In this document: piece after piece, positions 15,821 through 24,360 of the stretch
How positions within the stretch are numbered: the first letter of the stretch is position 1
How the letters are laid out: the number at the start of each line of letters is the position of its first letter
Assembly (NCBI GenBank): GCA_023426375.1
Contig: JAFAAV010000004.1
Coordinates: 1-37,613, forward strand
From: Actinomycetes bacterium
GTDB taxonomy: Bacteria > Actinomycetota > Actinomycetes > Actinomycetales > Micrococcaceae
Reading direction: 5' to 3'
Length of the DNA: 37,613 nucleotides
Translations under genes and position numbers: made by a program
The notes under the pieces: generated by a model
What the model was told of the DNA's origin: nothing
The model's database searches: none
Seen by the model: the letters and a program-made list of their open reading frames with translations, nothing else

Positions 15821-16306
15821 TCACGCGATCGAGCGCAAGCCCTTCGCCACGTCCTCAGCCGGCCCGCGATTGAGGGAGCGACCGATCTCGACGAGCTGCC
15901 CCACCTGCTCCGGGCTCAAGCGGTCAAAGACGATTTCCCGCACATGCCGCACGTGAGCCGGTGCGGCCTGCTGGATGCGCTCGATCCCAGTGTCGGTGAT
16001 TTCGGCGATGACCACACGGCGGTCATCGAGGCGACCTTCGCGGGTGACCAGCCCGGCCTTCTCCATGCGCGCGACGATGCGCGAGAGCCGTGACTGGGAG
16101 GTATTGGTGGCAGCCGCGAGTTCGGACATGCGGTGCCGGTGGTCGGAAGCTTCGGAGAGCATCGCCAGAACCAGGTATTCCGCCAGCGACATGTCTTCCT
16201 CGCTGCGCAGCTGTGTTTCCACGGCACCGGGCAGCCGGAACATGATCGACACGAGCGCCAGCCACGCTTCGCGCTCGTCCTCGGACAACCATTCTGTATC
16301 GCTCAT
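15821..16306 (-). CDS. MarR-family transcriptional regulator
   Basis: Winged-helix repressor, 161 aa from the ATG at 16306 (an upstream ATG at 16342 would place 12 residues inside the operator region). The dimerising N-terminal helices are followed by the wing-helix core SLAEYLVLAMLSEA, MSELAAATNTSQSRLSRIVARMEKAGLVTREG and the DDRRVVIAEITDTG beta wing. It is divergent from the LigB dioxygenase gene and upstream of an ABC exporter. MarR proteins in such positions often sense phenols, quinones or drugs and control both neighbours. The dyad at 16312-16361 is the likely operator. Confidence 0.9.
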   Translation of the reverse strand: MSDTEWLSEDEREAWLALVSIMFRLPGAVETQLRSEEDMSLAEYLVLAMLSEASDHRHRMSELAAATNTSQSRLSRIVARMEKAGLVTREGRLDDRRVVIAEITDTGIERIQQAAPAHVRHVREIVFDRLSPEQVGQLVEIGRSLNRGPAEDVAKGLRSIA

Positions 16307-16311
16307 GCACT

Positions 16312-16361
16312 CAATTCTAGGTGGAATATATTGACGCAGCAAATATTGTTCCCTAGAGTTG
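16312..16361. promoter_or_regulatory. Nested dyad between divergent MarR and dioxygenase genes
   Basis: Outer arms CAATTCTAGG (16312-16321) and CCTAGAGTTG (16352-16361); inner arms AATATATTG (16325-16333) and CAAATATT (16340-16347) around ACGCAG. It fills most of the 92-bp gap and covers the likely -10 regions in both directions, so it is the best candidate for the MarR operator. Confidence 0.6.
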
Positions 16362-16398
16362 CTTGCTGAAGAAACTATTTTGGAAGGAAGTAACCGTC

Positions 16399-17256
16399 AT
16401 GAGCATGACCGTTCTCGACCGCCATGAGATGTCATCGGTCCCCCGCTCCGCTGCGCAACCGCGCTGGCAAGACGGTGACGCACCACTGCCGTCCATCTAC
16501 TTGAGCCACGGCTACCCGGGGCTGCTCGATGATGAACTTTGGCTCTCCGAACTCTTCGAGTGGGCCATGAGCATGCCCAAGCCGCGCGGCGTCGTGGTGG
16601 TTTCCGCGCACTGGGAGAACGCGCCCACCTCCATCACCTCGCCCACCGCCAATACGCCGTTGGTCTACGACTTCGGCGGGTTCGAGCAGCGCTTCTACGA
16701 GCTCACCTACCCCACCCCGGACGCCTCAACACTGGGTGCCCGGATCGCAGCGATGATGCCGGATTCCGAGTCCCTGCACGTCGATCACAACCGCGGCCTG
16801 GATCACGGTGCCTGGGTTCCGCTGCGCGCCATGTACCCGCTCGCGGATGTTCCGGCGCTGCAGGTCTCGATGCCCACACATTCACCCGAGCGCCTCATGG
16901 ACCTGGGCCGCCACCTGCGCCAGCTCCGCCACGAGGGCTACCTGGTGGTCGGTTCCGGCTTCATGACGCACGGCATGCCGTCTCGTCAGCTGCTGTTGGG
17001 GACCACGGCCGAGCCCGAGTCCTGGTCCGTGGATTTCGATTCCTGGGCCGCCCAGTTGCTCAACGATGGCGACGTTGCCGGGCTCTCCCGCTTCCGCACC
17101 GACGCACCCGGCATGCCCTACGCGCACCCCACCGTGGAACACTTCACGCCGCTGTTCATCACGTTGGGTGCCGCTGATGATCCCGAAGGTCCGGTGAAGA
17201 CAACGATCGAGGGCTACAAGATCGGCCTGTCCAAGCGCTCGTTCCAGCTCGCCTAG
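16399..17256 (+). CDS. LigB/DODA-type extradiol dioxygenase
   Basis: 285 aa. Members (YgiD, plant DODA) open the ring of catechol-type substrates such as DOPA using Zn or Fe. Conserved histidines are visible in LSHGYPG (H37), VSAHWEN (H71), GLDHGAWVPL (H136) and the later GSGFMTHG. The start at 16399 has GGAAGGAAG about 9 bases upstream; a farther ATG at 16363 lacks support. Divergence from a MarR gene across a shared dyad suggests induction by a phenolic or quinone signal. The substrate is not known. Confidence 0.9.
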   Translation: MSMTVLDRHEMSSVPRSAAQPRWQDGDAPLPSIYLSHGYPGLLDDELWLSELFEWAMSMPKPRGVVVVSAHWENAPTSITSPTANTPLVYDFGGFEQRFYELTYPTPDASTLGARIAAMMPDSESLHVDHNRGLDHGAWVPLRAMYPLADVPALQVSMPTHSPERLMDLGRHLRQLRHEGYLVVGSGFMTHGMPSRQLLLGTTAEPESWSVDFDSWAAQLLNDGDVAGLSRFRTDAPGMPYAHPTVEHFTPLFITLGAADDPEGPVKTTIEGYKIGLSKRSFQLA

Positions 17257-17269
17257 CTCGTCGACAATC

Positions 17270-17281
17270 GACGACGCCGCC
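17270..17281 (+). repeat. 12-mer repeat, copy 5 (11/12, GACGACGCCGCC)
   Basis: In the 32-bp gap between the convergent dioxygenase and MFS genes, 14 bp after the dioxygenase stop. Confidence 0.7.
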
Positions 17282-17288
17282 CGCTCGC

Positions 17289-18539
17289 CTACGCGGGCAG
17301 CGTGCGATTACGTCCGGCGAGCGCCACGAACACGCCCTGCGCGATGATCACACCCAGAATCGTGAGCAGCGGGATGGTCCACGTTCCCGTGGCGTCTCGC
17401 AGCACACCGATCATGACCGGACCCAACGCGGCAAGCAGGTAACCCACGCTCTGCGCCATCGAGGACAGCCCAGCCGCCTGATGATAATCCACGGTGCGCA
17501 GCCCGAACAGCGCCATGGCCAGCACAATGGCCCCGCCCGTGCAGAAGCCGATGAACAGCGCCCACAACAGTGACAGTCCGGGCATGGTCAGCAGACCAAT
17601 CACGCCGATCACGGCCGAACTGGTGAACAGGATGCCCAACCCCGACTGACTCCGGGTCCTGGGGATCATGGAGGCCGTGAAGAGGGTGCCCACCAGTCCG
17701 CACGCCTGGAACGCGAAGTGGTACCACCCGGCCTCCACCGCACTCGCACCGTTGAACACCTGCACCGCGGGCAGCCAAGTCACCATCGTGTAGTACACGG
17801 TGGACTGCAAACCCATGTACGCGGTGACCTGCCAAGCCAGCGCGGATCCCAAGGGGAGTTTGGCGTATCGACGAGCGGGCGTCGTCGTCCTTAAAGCCCC
17901 GTGGTCGTCGCGCAGATCAGAACGGCCGGGCAGAGTCTTGGTGGGTGTCCGGCGGCCCACGATCCACGGCAGGAAGATGGCCAGTCCGATGATCGCGGTG
18001 CCGGCCCAGATCCCCAGGGCGAAGCGCCAACCGGACGGAGCCACCTGGGCAATGGGGACCACTACTCCGGAGGCGAGTGCCGCGGTGAGCGCGGTGACCG
18101 ACTGGTACACGCCGGTCATGGGACCGATCTTGTGCGGCCAGTCGCGTTTGATCAGCGCGGGAATCAGCACGTTCATCACGGCGATCGCCGCACCCAGCAA
18201 CATAGTGCCGATCCAGATGAAACCGGGTCCGGGCGTCGAGCGAATGATGATGCCCAGGGCGAGAACGGCGAGCGCCAGACCCAGGACGCGTTCCAGCCCG
18301 AGGCTCTCCGCCAGCCGCGGCGCGAACGGCGAGATCACGGCGAACGCAATGAGCGGCAGGCTCACGAGTAGCGACGCCTCAAACCCGGTCAGGCCACCCT
18401 GTTGCTCGATGTCCGGGAGCACGGGGCCGACAGCGGTGATGCCTGCGCGAAGGTTGGCGCCCAGCAACAACACCCCCACCAGCAGCAAACCGGCGCGGTG
18501 GCCGCGGTTGACCGGGGGCTGAGCGGGACGCTCGGGCAT
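17289..18539 (-). CDS. MFS transporter, CynX/NimT type
   Basis: 416 aa with about 12 hydrophobic segments. The GANLRAGITAVGPVLPDI segment in the first helix is characteristic of the cyanate/2-nitroimidazole transporter family; the second half carries FGLRTVDYHQAAGLSSMAQSVGYLLAALGP. The likely role is export or uptake of a small anion or amide; the true substrate is unknown. GAGGTGG precedes the ATG by 7 bases. Monocistronic: it is convergent with the dioxygenase gene and divergent from a small membrane protein gene. Confidence 0.87.
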   Translation of the reverse strand: MPERPAQPPVNRGHRAGLLLVGVLLLGANLRAGITAVGPVLPDIEQQGGLTGFEASLLVSLPLIAFAVISPFAPRLAESLGLERVLGLALAVLALGIIIRSTPGPGFIWIGTMLLGAAIAVMNVLIPALIKRDWPHKIGPMTGVYQSVTALTAALASGVVVPIAQVAPSGWRFALGIWAGTAIIGLAIFLPWIVGRRTPTKTLPGRSDLRDDHGALRTTTPARRYAKLPLGSALAWQVTAYMGLQSTVYYTMVTWLPAVQVFNGASAVEAGWYHFAFQACGLVGTLFTASMIPRTRSQSGLGILFTSSAVIGVIGLLTMPGLSLLWALFIGFCTGGAIVLAMALFGLRTVDYHQAAGLSSMAQSVGYLLAALGPVMIGVLRDATGTWTIPLLTILGVIIAQGVFVALAGRNRTLPA

Positions 18540-18584
18540 GGACGGACCACCTCTCTAGGACGTCATGCCACCATAATGGGAACC

Positions 18585-19331
18585 ATGGATTCCATGGACA
18601 CCTGGCCCACCCCCGTTACCGTTGACGACCGGGGGTTCGATCTCAAAGCCATGCAGGAGCTGCGACGCAACCCCTCCGCGACCTCGGGCAATGCTGGTTC
18701 TACGCCCGCGGGTGGCGCTACACCCGCCGACGGCGCTTCCGATCCGGGCACCACGGCGTCCGCCGGTCCCAGCGCGGGGAGTCCCGCCTCGCCTGCCACA
18801 CCGACCAAGGTAGGCACCCGCGAGAAGCTCGCGAACTCCATGATCCTGGTCATTCCGTTGGTTTCTGCGCTGGCCATCGTGCTGTGCTGGATGCGCTACG
18901 CGGACACCAACAACGGCCTGTGGTTGGGTGCGATTGCCGTGATCCTGGTGCTGGCCGCGCTCACATGGATCTCCAGTGTGAAGAAGGCCTTCGCCCGCGC
19001 GCAGGGTCATCTCGCTACTCGACTGCCGGGTGTCATCGGTTACGGCGTGGGCATCATCCGCGAGGTGAACGTGGACTCCCCCTTCGACGAGAACGGTGTC
19101 TCGGAGACAGTCACCGCTCACCTGGTGCTATCGGTGAACCCGGTGCAGGGACCCAAGTTCCAGGCCCCGATCGACGCCGTGTACAACACGTCCGATTCCG
19201 AAAAGCTCACTGTGGGCGTGCACGGGCCGGTGCGCTACTTGCGCTCCGATCCCGAAAACACCGTGAGCATCGAAACCCGCCTGGATGAAGCCCGGATCCG
19301 TCAGATCTATCAGGGCGCGGCGATGAACTGA
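18585..19331 (+). CDS. Uncharacterised protein with two membrane helices
   Basis: 248 aa, not recognised. Residues 1-35 are mixed. Residues of about 35-80 are an Ala/Gly/Ser/Thr/Pro-rich linker. Two adjacent membrane helices follow (MILVIPLVSALAIVLCWM and LWLGAIAVILVLAALTWI), then a soluble C-terminal domain of about 120 residues (GVIGYGVGIIREVNVDSP through LDEARIRQIYQG) with a beta-rich look. I chose the ATG at 18585 because CATAAT sits 7 bases upstream, as for a leaderless transcript; ATG codons at 18576 and 18594 are alternatives. Divergent from the CynX-like gene. Confidence 0.75.
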   Translation: MDSMDTWPTPVTVDDRGFDLKAMQELRRNPSATSGNAGSTPAGGATPADGASDPGTTASAGPSAGSPASPATPTKVGTREKLANSMILVIPLVSALAIVLCWMRYADTNNGLWLGAIAVILVLAALTWISSVKKAFARAQGHLATRLPGVIGYGVGIIREVNVDSPFDENGVSETVTAHLVLSVNPVQGPKFQAPIDAVYNTSDSEKLTVGVHGPVRYLRSDPENTVSIETRLDEARIRQIYQGAAMN

Positions 19332-19360
19332 CCGTCCACCAAGCACGATCCGGACATGCG

Positions 19361-19392
19361 AACGGCCTCTTACCGAAAGGTGAGAGGCCGTT
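19361..19392. terminator. Bidirectional terminator between convergent membrane-protein genes
   Basis: The arms AACGGCCTCTTACC and GGTGAGAGGCCGTT pair over 14 bp with one wobble around a GAAA tetraloop. It lies 30 bp after one stop and 36 bp before the opposing one. Confidence 0.9.
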
Positions 19393-19405
19393 GCCACGGC
19401 GACCC

Positions 19406-19417
19406 AGCGGCGTCGTC
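19406..19417 (-). repeat. 12-mer repeat GACGACGCCGCT, copy 6 (exact, minus strand)
   Basis: Intergenic, between the bidirectional terminator and the stop of the small membrane protein gene. Extended match GCCGACGACGCCGCT. Confidence 0.8.
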
Positions 19418-19427
19418 GGCAGAAGAA

Positions 19428-19850
19428 CTACTTGACCTGCTGAGTGTCCTTGGTGCCTTCGGCGGAGGGGCGGGAGCCCAACTTGCCGGCCAGGTTGGCA
19501 CGGAGCGCGGAGGAGCCCATGCGCTTCGCGGGCTTTTCGTCCTTGATGGGGGCGGTGGACTTCGACTTGGCCGGCGCGGGAACGGTCTCTTGCTGCTCGG
19601 TGTCCACGTCCGAGTCGATGACCACGCGGGTGTCGTCTTCCACCGAGCGGCGCTTGTATTCGCGGGGGGCGCGAGGGGTGTCATTGACCGCGGTCACGGA
19701 CACGGCCATGACGTTGAGCACGATGCCCAGGATCACGAAGATCCAGGCGGCAACGGGCATGGAGCCGAGCTCGAACAGCAGACCGATCACCACCAGGGCG
19801 ATCGAGGTGATGTACGCGGGGGTCTTGACACGGTGGAAGTTGAACTTCAT
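19428..19850 (-). CDS. Small membrane protein with two N-terminal helices and a charged tail
   Basis: 140 aa, not assigned to a named family. Two membrane helices occupy about residues 12-52 (YITSIALVVIGLLFELG and VAAWIFVILGIVLNVMAV). A long charged, probably disordered tail follows, with acidic (VEDDTRVVIDSDVDTEQQE) and basic (KSKSTAPIKDEKPAKR) parts. The ATG at 19850 has GAGGT almost adjacent, an unusually short spacing. Single-gene unit, convergent with the previous membrane protein gene. Confidence 0.75.
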   Translation of the reverse strand: MKFNFHRVKTPAYITSIALVVIGLLFELGSMPVAAWIFVILGIVLNVMAVSVTAVNDTPRAPREYKRRSVEDDTRVVIDSDVDTEQQETVPAPAKSKSTAPIKDEKPAKRMGSSALRANLAGKLGSRPSAEGTKDTQQVK

Positions 19851-19976
19851 ACCTCTATTTCACCATGACTGACTGACATGCACCTGACGGCCGTGACTTC
19901 ACTCATAACTTAACCGCTTGTCAGGGCGGCGGGCGGAGGAGTTCACTGAAAACAGTTTCCCTACGAAAGGATTTCC

Positions 19977-20807
19977 ATGCCTCGCAATGCAACTCTGACC
20001 CTCAACGACGGCAACACGATTCCGCAGTTCGGCTATGGCGTCTGGCAGGTCGAACCGGACGTCGCTGAGGAAGTGGTGACCAAGGCCCTCGAGACCGGTT
20101 ACCGCCACATCGACACCGCCAAGATCTACGGCAACGAAGAAGGCGTGGGCCGCGCGATCGCCAAGAGCGGCATCCCCCGCGAGGAACTGTTCATCACCAC
20201 CAAGCTGTGGAACGACGACCAGGGCTACGATTCCGCGCTGAAGGCCATCGACGGTTCGCTGGAACGCTTGGGCCTGGACTACGTGGACCTGTACCTCATC
20301 CACTGGTCGCAGCCGAAGAAGGGCAAGTACCTGGAGACCTGGAAGGCCTTCCAGGAGATCAAGAAGTCGGGCAAGGCCCGCTCCATTGGTATCTCCAACT
20401 TCGGTGAGGAAGCTTTCAAGGAGATCATCGAAACCGGTGATATTCCCGCCGCGCACCAGATCGAGCTGCACCCCTACTTCAGCCAAAAAGCCATGCGCGA
20501 TCTGGATGCGAAGTACGACATCGTGACCGAGGCCTGGTCACCGCTGGGTCAGGGCAAGGCCGACCTGCAGGACGAGACCATCGCCCAGATCGCCAAGGCC
20601 CACGACGCCACCCCGGCGCAGGTCATCATCGCGTGGCACCTGGCCATCGGCAACGTGGTGTTCCCCAAGTCCGTGACTCCCGAACGCATCGAGGAGAACT
20701 GGGCCGCACAGGACCTCACGCTCAGCTCCGAGGAGATCGCCCTGATCGACGGTCTCACCCGCGAGGACGGCCGCATCGGCTCCGCCCCGGAGGACTTTAA
20801 CGACTGA
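19977..20807 (+). CDS. Aldo/keto reductase (2,5-diketo-gluconate reductase-like)
   Basis: NADPH-dependent reduction of aldehydes and ketones, including toxic carbonyls. 276 aa, full length. The catalytic tetrad is D46, Y51 (HIDTAKIYGNE), K76 (TTKLW) and H109 (LIHW). The cofactor-binding C-terminal segment is VVFPKSVTPERIEENW. Closest to the AKR5/DkgA-type group as judged by eye. AAAGGA precedes the ATG by about 6 bases. Monocistronic, with a strong terminator immediately after. Confidence 0.93.
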   Translation: MPRNATLTLNDGNTIPQFGYGVWQVEPDVAEEVVTKALETGYRHIDTAKIYGNEEGVGRAIAKSGIPREELFITTKLWNDDQGYDSALKAIDGSLERLGLDYVDLYLIHWSQPKKGKYLETWKAFQEIKKSGKARSIGISNFGEEAFKEIIETGDIPAAHQIELHPYFSQKAMRDLDAKYDIVTEAWSPLGQGKADLQDETIAQIAKAHDATPAQVIIAWHLAIGNVVFPKSVTPERIEENWAAQDLTLSSEEIALIDGLTREDGRIGSAPEDFND

Positions 20808-20824
20808 TCGTTAGTGCTTCAGTG

Positions 20825-20864
20825 AGAAAGGTCCCGGTTCCCACAGGGGAACCGGGACCTTTCT
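20825..20864 (+). terminator. Terminator of the aldo/keto reductase gene
   Basis: The perfect 18-bp stem AGAAAGGTCCCGGTTCCC / GGGAACCGGGACCTTTCT with loop ACAG lies 17 bp after the stop. The stem base is A/T-rich and ends in TTTCT. Confidence 0.95.
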
Positions 20865-20972
20865 ACACGTGATCCGCTGAGAAAATTTCAACGTGCCCTG
20901 ACAACCGTTTTCATCCGGACGACCAGGCAAAAGACCTGATGATACACCGGCGACAAGGCCCGGAAGTGTCGC

Positions 20973-20987
20973 GTTAGCTCCCCTAAC
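20973..20987. promoter_or_regulatory. GTTAG/CTAAC dyad upstream of the first peptide transporter
   Basis: GTTAGCTCCCCTAAC: 5-bp arms with a 5-nt spacer, 19 bp before the start codon and so near the -35/-10 region. It shares its arms with the dyad upstream of amylosucrase but has an odd spacer, so a common regulator is doubtful. Confidence 0.3.
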
Positions 20988-21006
20988 AGGTGCAGAATTA
21001 GAAGTT

Positions 21007-22515
21007 ATGACAAACAACCCCCAGGGGGAGCCTCGCGCCACCACCGTGCCGGTGACTCCCAATTCACACATAGCTCCGCAGGATCCCAGCGGAAAAACGT
21101 TCTTCGGCCAGCCGCGCATGCTGTCCCACCTGTTCAGCGTGGAGATGTGGGAGCGCTTCTCCTTCTATGGCATGCAGGGCCTCATCGCCTACTACATGTA
21201 CTACAAGGTGGTGGACGGTGGTCTTGGCATCCCTGAGAACATCGCCGTGGGCATCGTGGGTGCGTACGGCGGTAGCGTCTACCTCAGCTCCATCCTGGGC
21301 GCATGGATCGCGGACCGGCTCCTCGGATCCGAACGGACCATGTTCTACTCCGCGCTCCTCATCATGGCCGGCCACATCTCGCTGGCGCTCATCCCCAGCT
21401 TCCTGGGTCTGGGTATTGGCCTGTTCTGCATCGCTATCGGCTCGGGTGGTCTGAAGACCACGTGTGTCGACATGGTCGGCCACCTCTACGAGCGCGAAGA
21501 TCCGCGCCGTGACGCTGGCTTCTCGCTTTATTACATGGGCGTCAACATTGGTGGTCTGGCCGGCCCGCTGCTCACTGGTCTCGCGTGGGAAACCTGGGGC
21601 TTCCACTTCGGTTTCGGCCTGGCCGCGATCGGCATGGCCATCGGCCTGATCCTCTACACGCGCGCTCGCCGCAAGCTTCCCCAGTCGATGCACCACGTTC
21701 CCAACCCGCTGCCCCGTTCGGAGTACGGCAAGTGGATCACCATCGCTCTGGCCGCCGTGGCCATCATTGCCGTTGCCGCGCTGCTGGGCGTCCTGAACGC
21801 CGCGAACCTCGCCAACGTCATCACCGTGGTTGTGATTTTGGCGGCCATCGCCATCTTCACTATGTTGCTGCGCGACAGGGACCTCAGCTCGGATGAGCAC
21901 TCCCGCGTGATCTCGTTCATCCCCATGTTCATTGCCACCGCGGCATTCTTCGCACTGTTCCAGCAGCAATTCACGGTCATCGCGATTTACGCGGACACCC
22001 GCCTCAACCTGAACCTCTTCGGCTGGGAAATGCCGCCGTCCTGGGTCCAGTCGATCAACCCCGTGTTCATCATCCTGCTGGCACCCGTGTTCGCCGCAAT
22101 GTGGACCAAGCTGGGCCGTCGTCAGCCCACCACCCCGGTCAAGTTCGGACTGGCATTGCTGCTGATCGGCGCGGCATTCCTGACATTCCTGCCCATGGTG
22201 GGCCGTGTGTCCGTTCCGTTGATGTGGATCGCCTTGATCCTGCTAATCGCCACACTCGGTGAGCTCATGCTCTCCCCGGTGGGCTTGTCCCTGACCACCA
22301 AGCTGGCACCCAACAAGTACCCGGCCCAGATGGTCGCCCTGAACAACCTGGCCGTCTCGCTCGGTACCACGCTGTCCGGTGTGCTCGCGGTGTACTACAC
22401 CTCGGATACTGAGGGCGCCTACTTCGGGACCTTGGGTCTGATCACCGCGGCCTTGGGCGTGGTCCTGCTCCTGCTGGCCAAGCCCATCACGCGCCTCATG
22501 CGCGGCGTACGGTAA
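21007..22515 (+). CDS. POT-family di/tripeptide:proton symporter, copy 1
   Basis: Proton-driven uptake of di- and tripeptides. 502 aa, 12-14 hydrophobic segments. The ExxER proton-coupling motif is E-M-W-E-R in FSVEMWERFSFYGM; the POT signature region reads GSGGLKTTCVDMVGHLYEREDPRRDAGFSL-YYMGVNIGG (shown in two parts), and FALFQQQFTVIAIYAD lies in the second half. It has no clear ribosome binding site; CAGAAT 8 bases before the ATG would allow a leaderless start. It is followed by a terminator and then a second copy of the gene. The two differ throughout but keep equal length. Confidence 0.94.
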   Translation: MTNNPQGEPRATTVPVTPNSHIAPQDPSGKTFFGQPRMLSHLFSVEMWERFSFYGMQGLIAYYMYYKVVDGGLGIPENIAVGIVGAYGGSVYLSSILGAWIADRLLGSERTMFYSALLIMAGHISLALIPSFLGLGIGLFCIAIGSGGLKTTCVDMVGHLYEREDPRRDAGFSLYYMGVNIGGLAGPLLTGLAWETWGFHFGFGLAAIGMAIGLILYTRARRKLPQSMHHVPNPLPRSEYGKWITIALAAVAIIAVAALLGVLNAANLANVITVVVILAAIAIFTMLLRDRDLSSDEHSRVISFIPMFIATAAFFALFQQQFTVIAIYADTRLNLNLFGWEMPPSWVQSINPVFIILLAPVFAAMWTKLGRRQPTTPVKFGLALLLIGAAFLTFLPMVGRVSVPLMWIALILLIATLGELMLSPVGLSLTTKLAPNKYPAQMVALNNLAVSLGTTLSGVLAVYYTSDTEGAYFGTLGLITAALGVVLLLLAKPITRLMRGVR

Positions 22516-22525
22516 TTCCTTCGCC

Positions 22526-22537
22526 GACGACGCCGCT
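22526..22537 (+). repeat. 12-mer repeat GACGACGCCGCT, copy 7 (exact)
   Basis: Intergenic, 10 bp after the stop of POT copy 1 and just before its terminator. Homologous in position to the copy at 24299. Confidence 0.8.
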
Positions 22538-22546
22538 CCGGCCGTT

Positions 22547-22587
22547 CAGAACGCCCCGCACCTCTTTGTGAGGTGCGGGGCGTTCTG
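22547..22587 (+). terminator. Terminator of POT copy 1
   Basis: The perfect 18-bp stem CAGAACGCCCCGCACCTC / GAGGTGCGGGGCGTTCTG with loop TTTGT. A diverged copy follows the second POT gene, so the terminator was part of the duplicated unit. Confidence 0.93.
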
Positions 22588-22777
22588 CACCCGATGAACG
22601 TCGTCGTCACCGGAAGACCGGTCATGGCTGCAATAAACAGGGTTTCATTAGGTAATCGTCAGGCGTATCGCAACCATTTTTATCGCCCTTTGACTAGTGC
22701 GAACGAGGACATAGAAGACCCTCAAGAGCTCCGACACGTTCGTCTTAATATACCTACCGGGTGGACAATCATGTGGT

Positions 22778-24286
22778 ATGAGACACACCACACCGGGGGA
22801 AGGTGCCGCCACAACCGCGCCGGGTTCCCCCAACACTCACATTGATCCTCACAACCCCTCGGGTAAGCGCTTCCTCGGCCAACCACGTATGTTGGCCAAT
22901 CTGTTCAGCGTGGAGTTGTGGGAACGATTTTCCTTCTACGGAATGCAGGCGCTGGTTCTGTACTACATGTACTACAAAACCACCGACCGGGGTTTGGGCA
23001 TTGACGAAGGCGTAGCGGCCGGGATCGTGGGCGCCTACGGGGGCACCGTGTACCTGTGCTCCATCCTGGGCGGTTGGGTAGCTGACCGCTTGATCGGTTC
23101 CGAACGGACCATGCTTGCCTCAGCGGTGCTGATCATGGTCGGGCACCTCTCGCTGTCGCTGATTCCCCACGTGACCGGTTTGGCTATCGGCCTGGTGTGT
23201 ATCGCGGTCGGCTCAGGCGGCTTGAAGACCACGTGCGTGAACCTTGTCGGCACCCTGTACACCCGCGAAGATCCGCGCCGCGATGCGGGCTTCTCGATCT
23301 ACTACATGGGTGTGAACATCGGTGGCCTGTTCGGTCCGCTCCTGACCAGCTTCGCGTGGGGTGCCTGGGGCTTCCACTTCGGCTTCGCCCTGGCCGCGAT
23401 CGGTATGGCCTTCGGCCTGACCCAGTACGTTCTGACGCGCAAAGGTTTGCCCGAGACCGTGCACACGGTGGCCAATCCCTTACCCCGCTCGCAGTATGCC
23501 AAATGGGTCGGCATTGCCTTAGGCGGCATAGCGCTAATTATCGTTCTGTTCTTGACGGGCGTATTGAACCCGACCAATCTGGCCGATGCCGTAGTGCTGG
23601 TCACCGTGCTAGCAACTATCGCGTTGTTCACCATGATGCTGCGTGACAAGGAACTCTCACCGGATGAGCATTCTCGCATCATTGCGTTCGTGCCGATGTT
23701 CCTTGCCACTGCGGCATTCTTCGCCTTGTTCCAGCAGCAGTTCACGGTGATCGCGATCTATGCGGATACTCGTCTCGACCTGAATTTATTCGGTTGGCAG
23801 TTGCCGCCATCGCTTGTGCAGTCCATCAATCCGTTTTTCATCATCATCTTCTCCTTGGTGTTCGCGGGCGTGTGGACCAAATTGGGCAATCGGGCTCCTG
23901 CCACACCCACCAAGTTCGGCATCGCCCTGTTACTGATCGGTGCGGCGTTCTTGCTCTTTCTCACGCAGGTCAATTCAGACCCGGTGTTCGTCGGCTGGAT
24001 CGTCCTGATCCTGTTCGTGGCCACCATGGGTGAGCTGTTCCTATCTCCGGTTGGCTTGTCATTGGCCACCAAACTCGCACCGCGCAAGTACCCGGTACAA
24101 ATGGTGGCTCTCTTCAATCTCGCGCTCGCTCTGGGTACGGCGCTATCCGGTTCGTTGGCCTCGCTCTACTCCGCCGAGAATGAGACCGCCTACTTCGGCA
24201 CGTTAGGAGCGGTCACCGTTGGTCTCGGCATCCTGATGTTGGCCGCCTCCAAACCCATCCTCAAGCGCATGCGCGGCATTCGGTGA
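22778..24286 (+). CDS. POT-family di/tripeptide:proton symporter, copy 2
   Basis: 502 aa, exactly the length of copy 1 and colinear with it: the E-L-W-E-R form of ExxER, SGGLKTTCVNLVGTLY, GFSIYYMGVNIGG and FALFQQQFTVIAIYAD are kept. The differences are many, so this is an established paralogue rather than a recent copy. It uses A/T-ending codons more often than copy 1 (for example GCGTTGTTC, AATTTATTC). Its 190-bp leader is A/T-rich, with TAATAT at 22746 as a candidate -10, so expression may be controlled separately. The ribosome binding site is weak. Confidence 0.93.
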   Translation: MRHTTPGEGAATTAPGSPNTHIDPHNPSGKRFLGQPRMLANLFSVELWERFSFYGMQALVLYYMYYKTTDRGLGIDEGVAAGIVGAYGGTVYLCSILGGWVADRLIGSERTMLASAVLIMVGHLSLSLIPHVTGLAIGLVCIAVGSGGLKTTCVNLVGTLYTREDPRRDAGFSIYYMGVNIGGLFGPLLTSFAWGAWGFHFGFALAAIGMAFGLTQYVLTRKGLPETVHTVANPLPRSQYAKWVGIALGGIALIIVLFLTGVLNPTNLADAVVLVTVLATIALFTMMLRDKELSPDEHSRIIAFVPMFLATAAFFALFQQQFTVIAIYADTRLDLNLFGWQLPPSLVQSINPFFIIIFSLVFAGVWTKLGNRAPATPTKFGIALLLIGAAFLLFLTQVNSDPVFVGWIVLILFVATMGELFLSPVGLSLATKLAPRKYPVQMVALFNLALALGTALSGSLASLYSAENETAYFGTLGAVTVGLGILMLAASKPILKRMRGIR

Positions 24287-24298
24287 TTCCTCCGAGAT

Positions 24299-24310
24299 AA
24301 CGACGCCGCT
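24299..24310 (+). repeat. 12-mer repeat, copy 8 (11/12, AACGACGCCGCT)
   Basis: 12 bp after the stop of POT copy 2, before its terminator; the duplicated counterpart of the copy at 22526. Confidence 0.7.
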
Positions 24311-24319
24311 CTGGCCGTT

Positions 24320-24360
24320 CAGAGCGCCCCGCACCTCCTCGAGAGATGCGGGGTGTTCTG
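24320..24360 (+). terminator. Terminator of POT copy 2
   Basis: The arms CAGAGCGCCCCGCACCTC and GAGATGCGGGGTGTTCTG pair with G-U wobbles and one weak position around CTCGA. A diverged duplicate of the terminator at 22547. Confidence 0.85.

Noticed and set aside
16586..16595. A further 10-base match to the repeat core (GCGGCGTCGT) in the dioxygenase gene
   Set aside because: It encodes conserved family sequence (PRGVVV) and lacks the flanking match, so chance is a sufficient explanation. Weaker matches near 12591, 29289 and 36048 were left out for the same reason.
21007..24360. Tandem POT genes as a mobile element or CRISPR-like repeat
   Set aside because: The similarity is gene-length and diverged, with no terminal inverted repeats, transposase or spacers.
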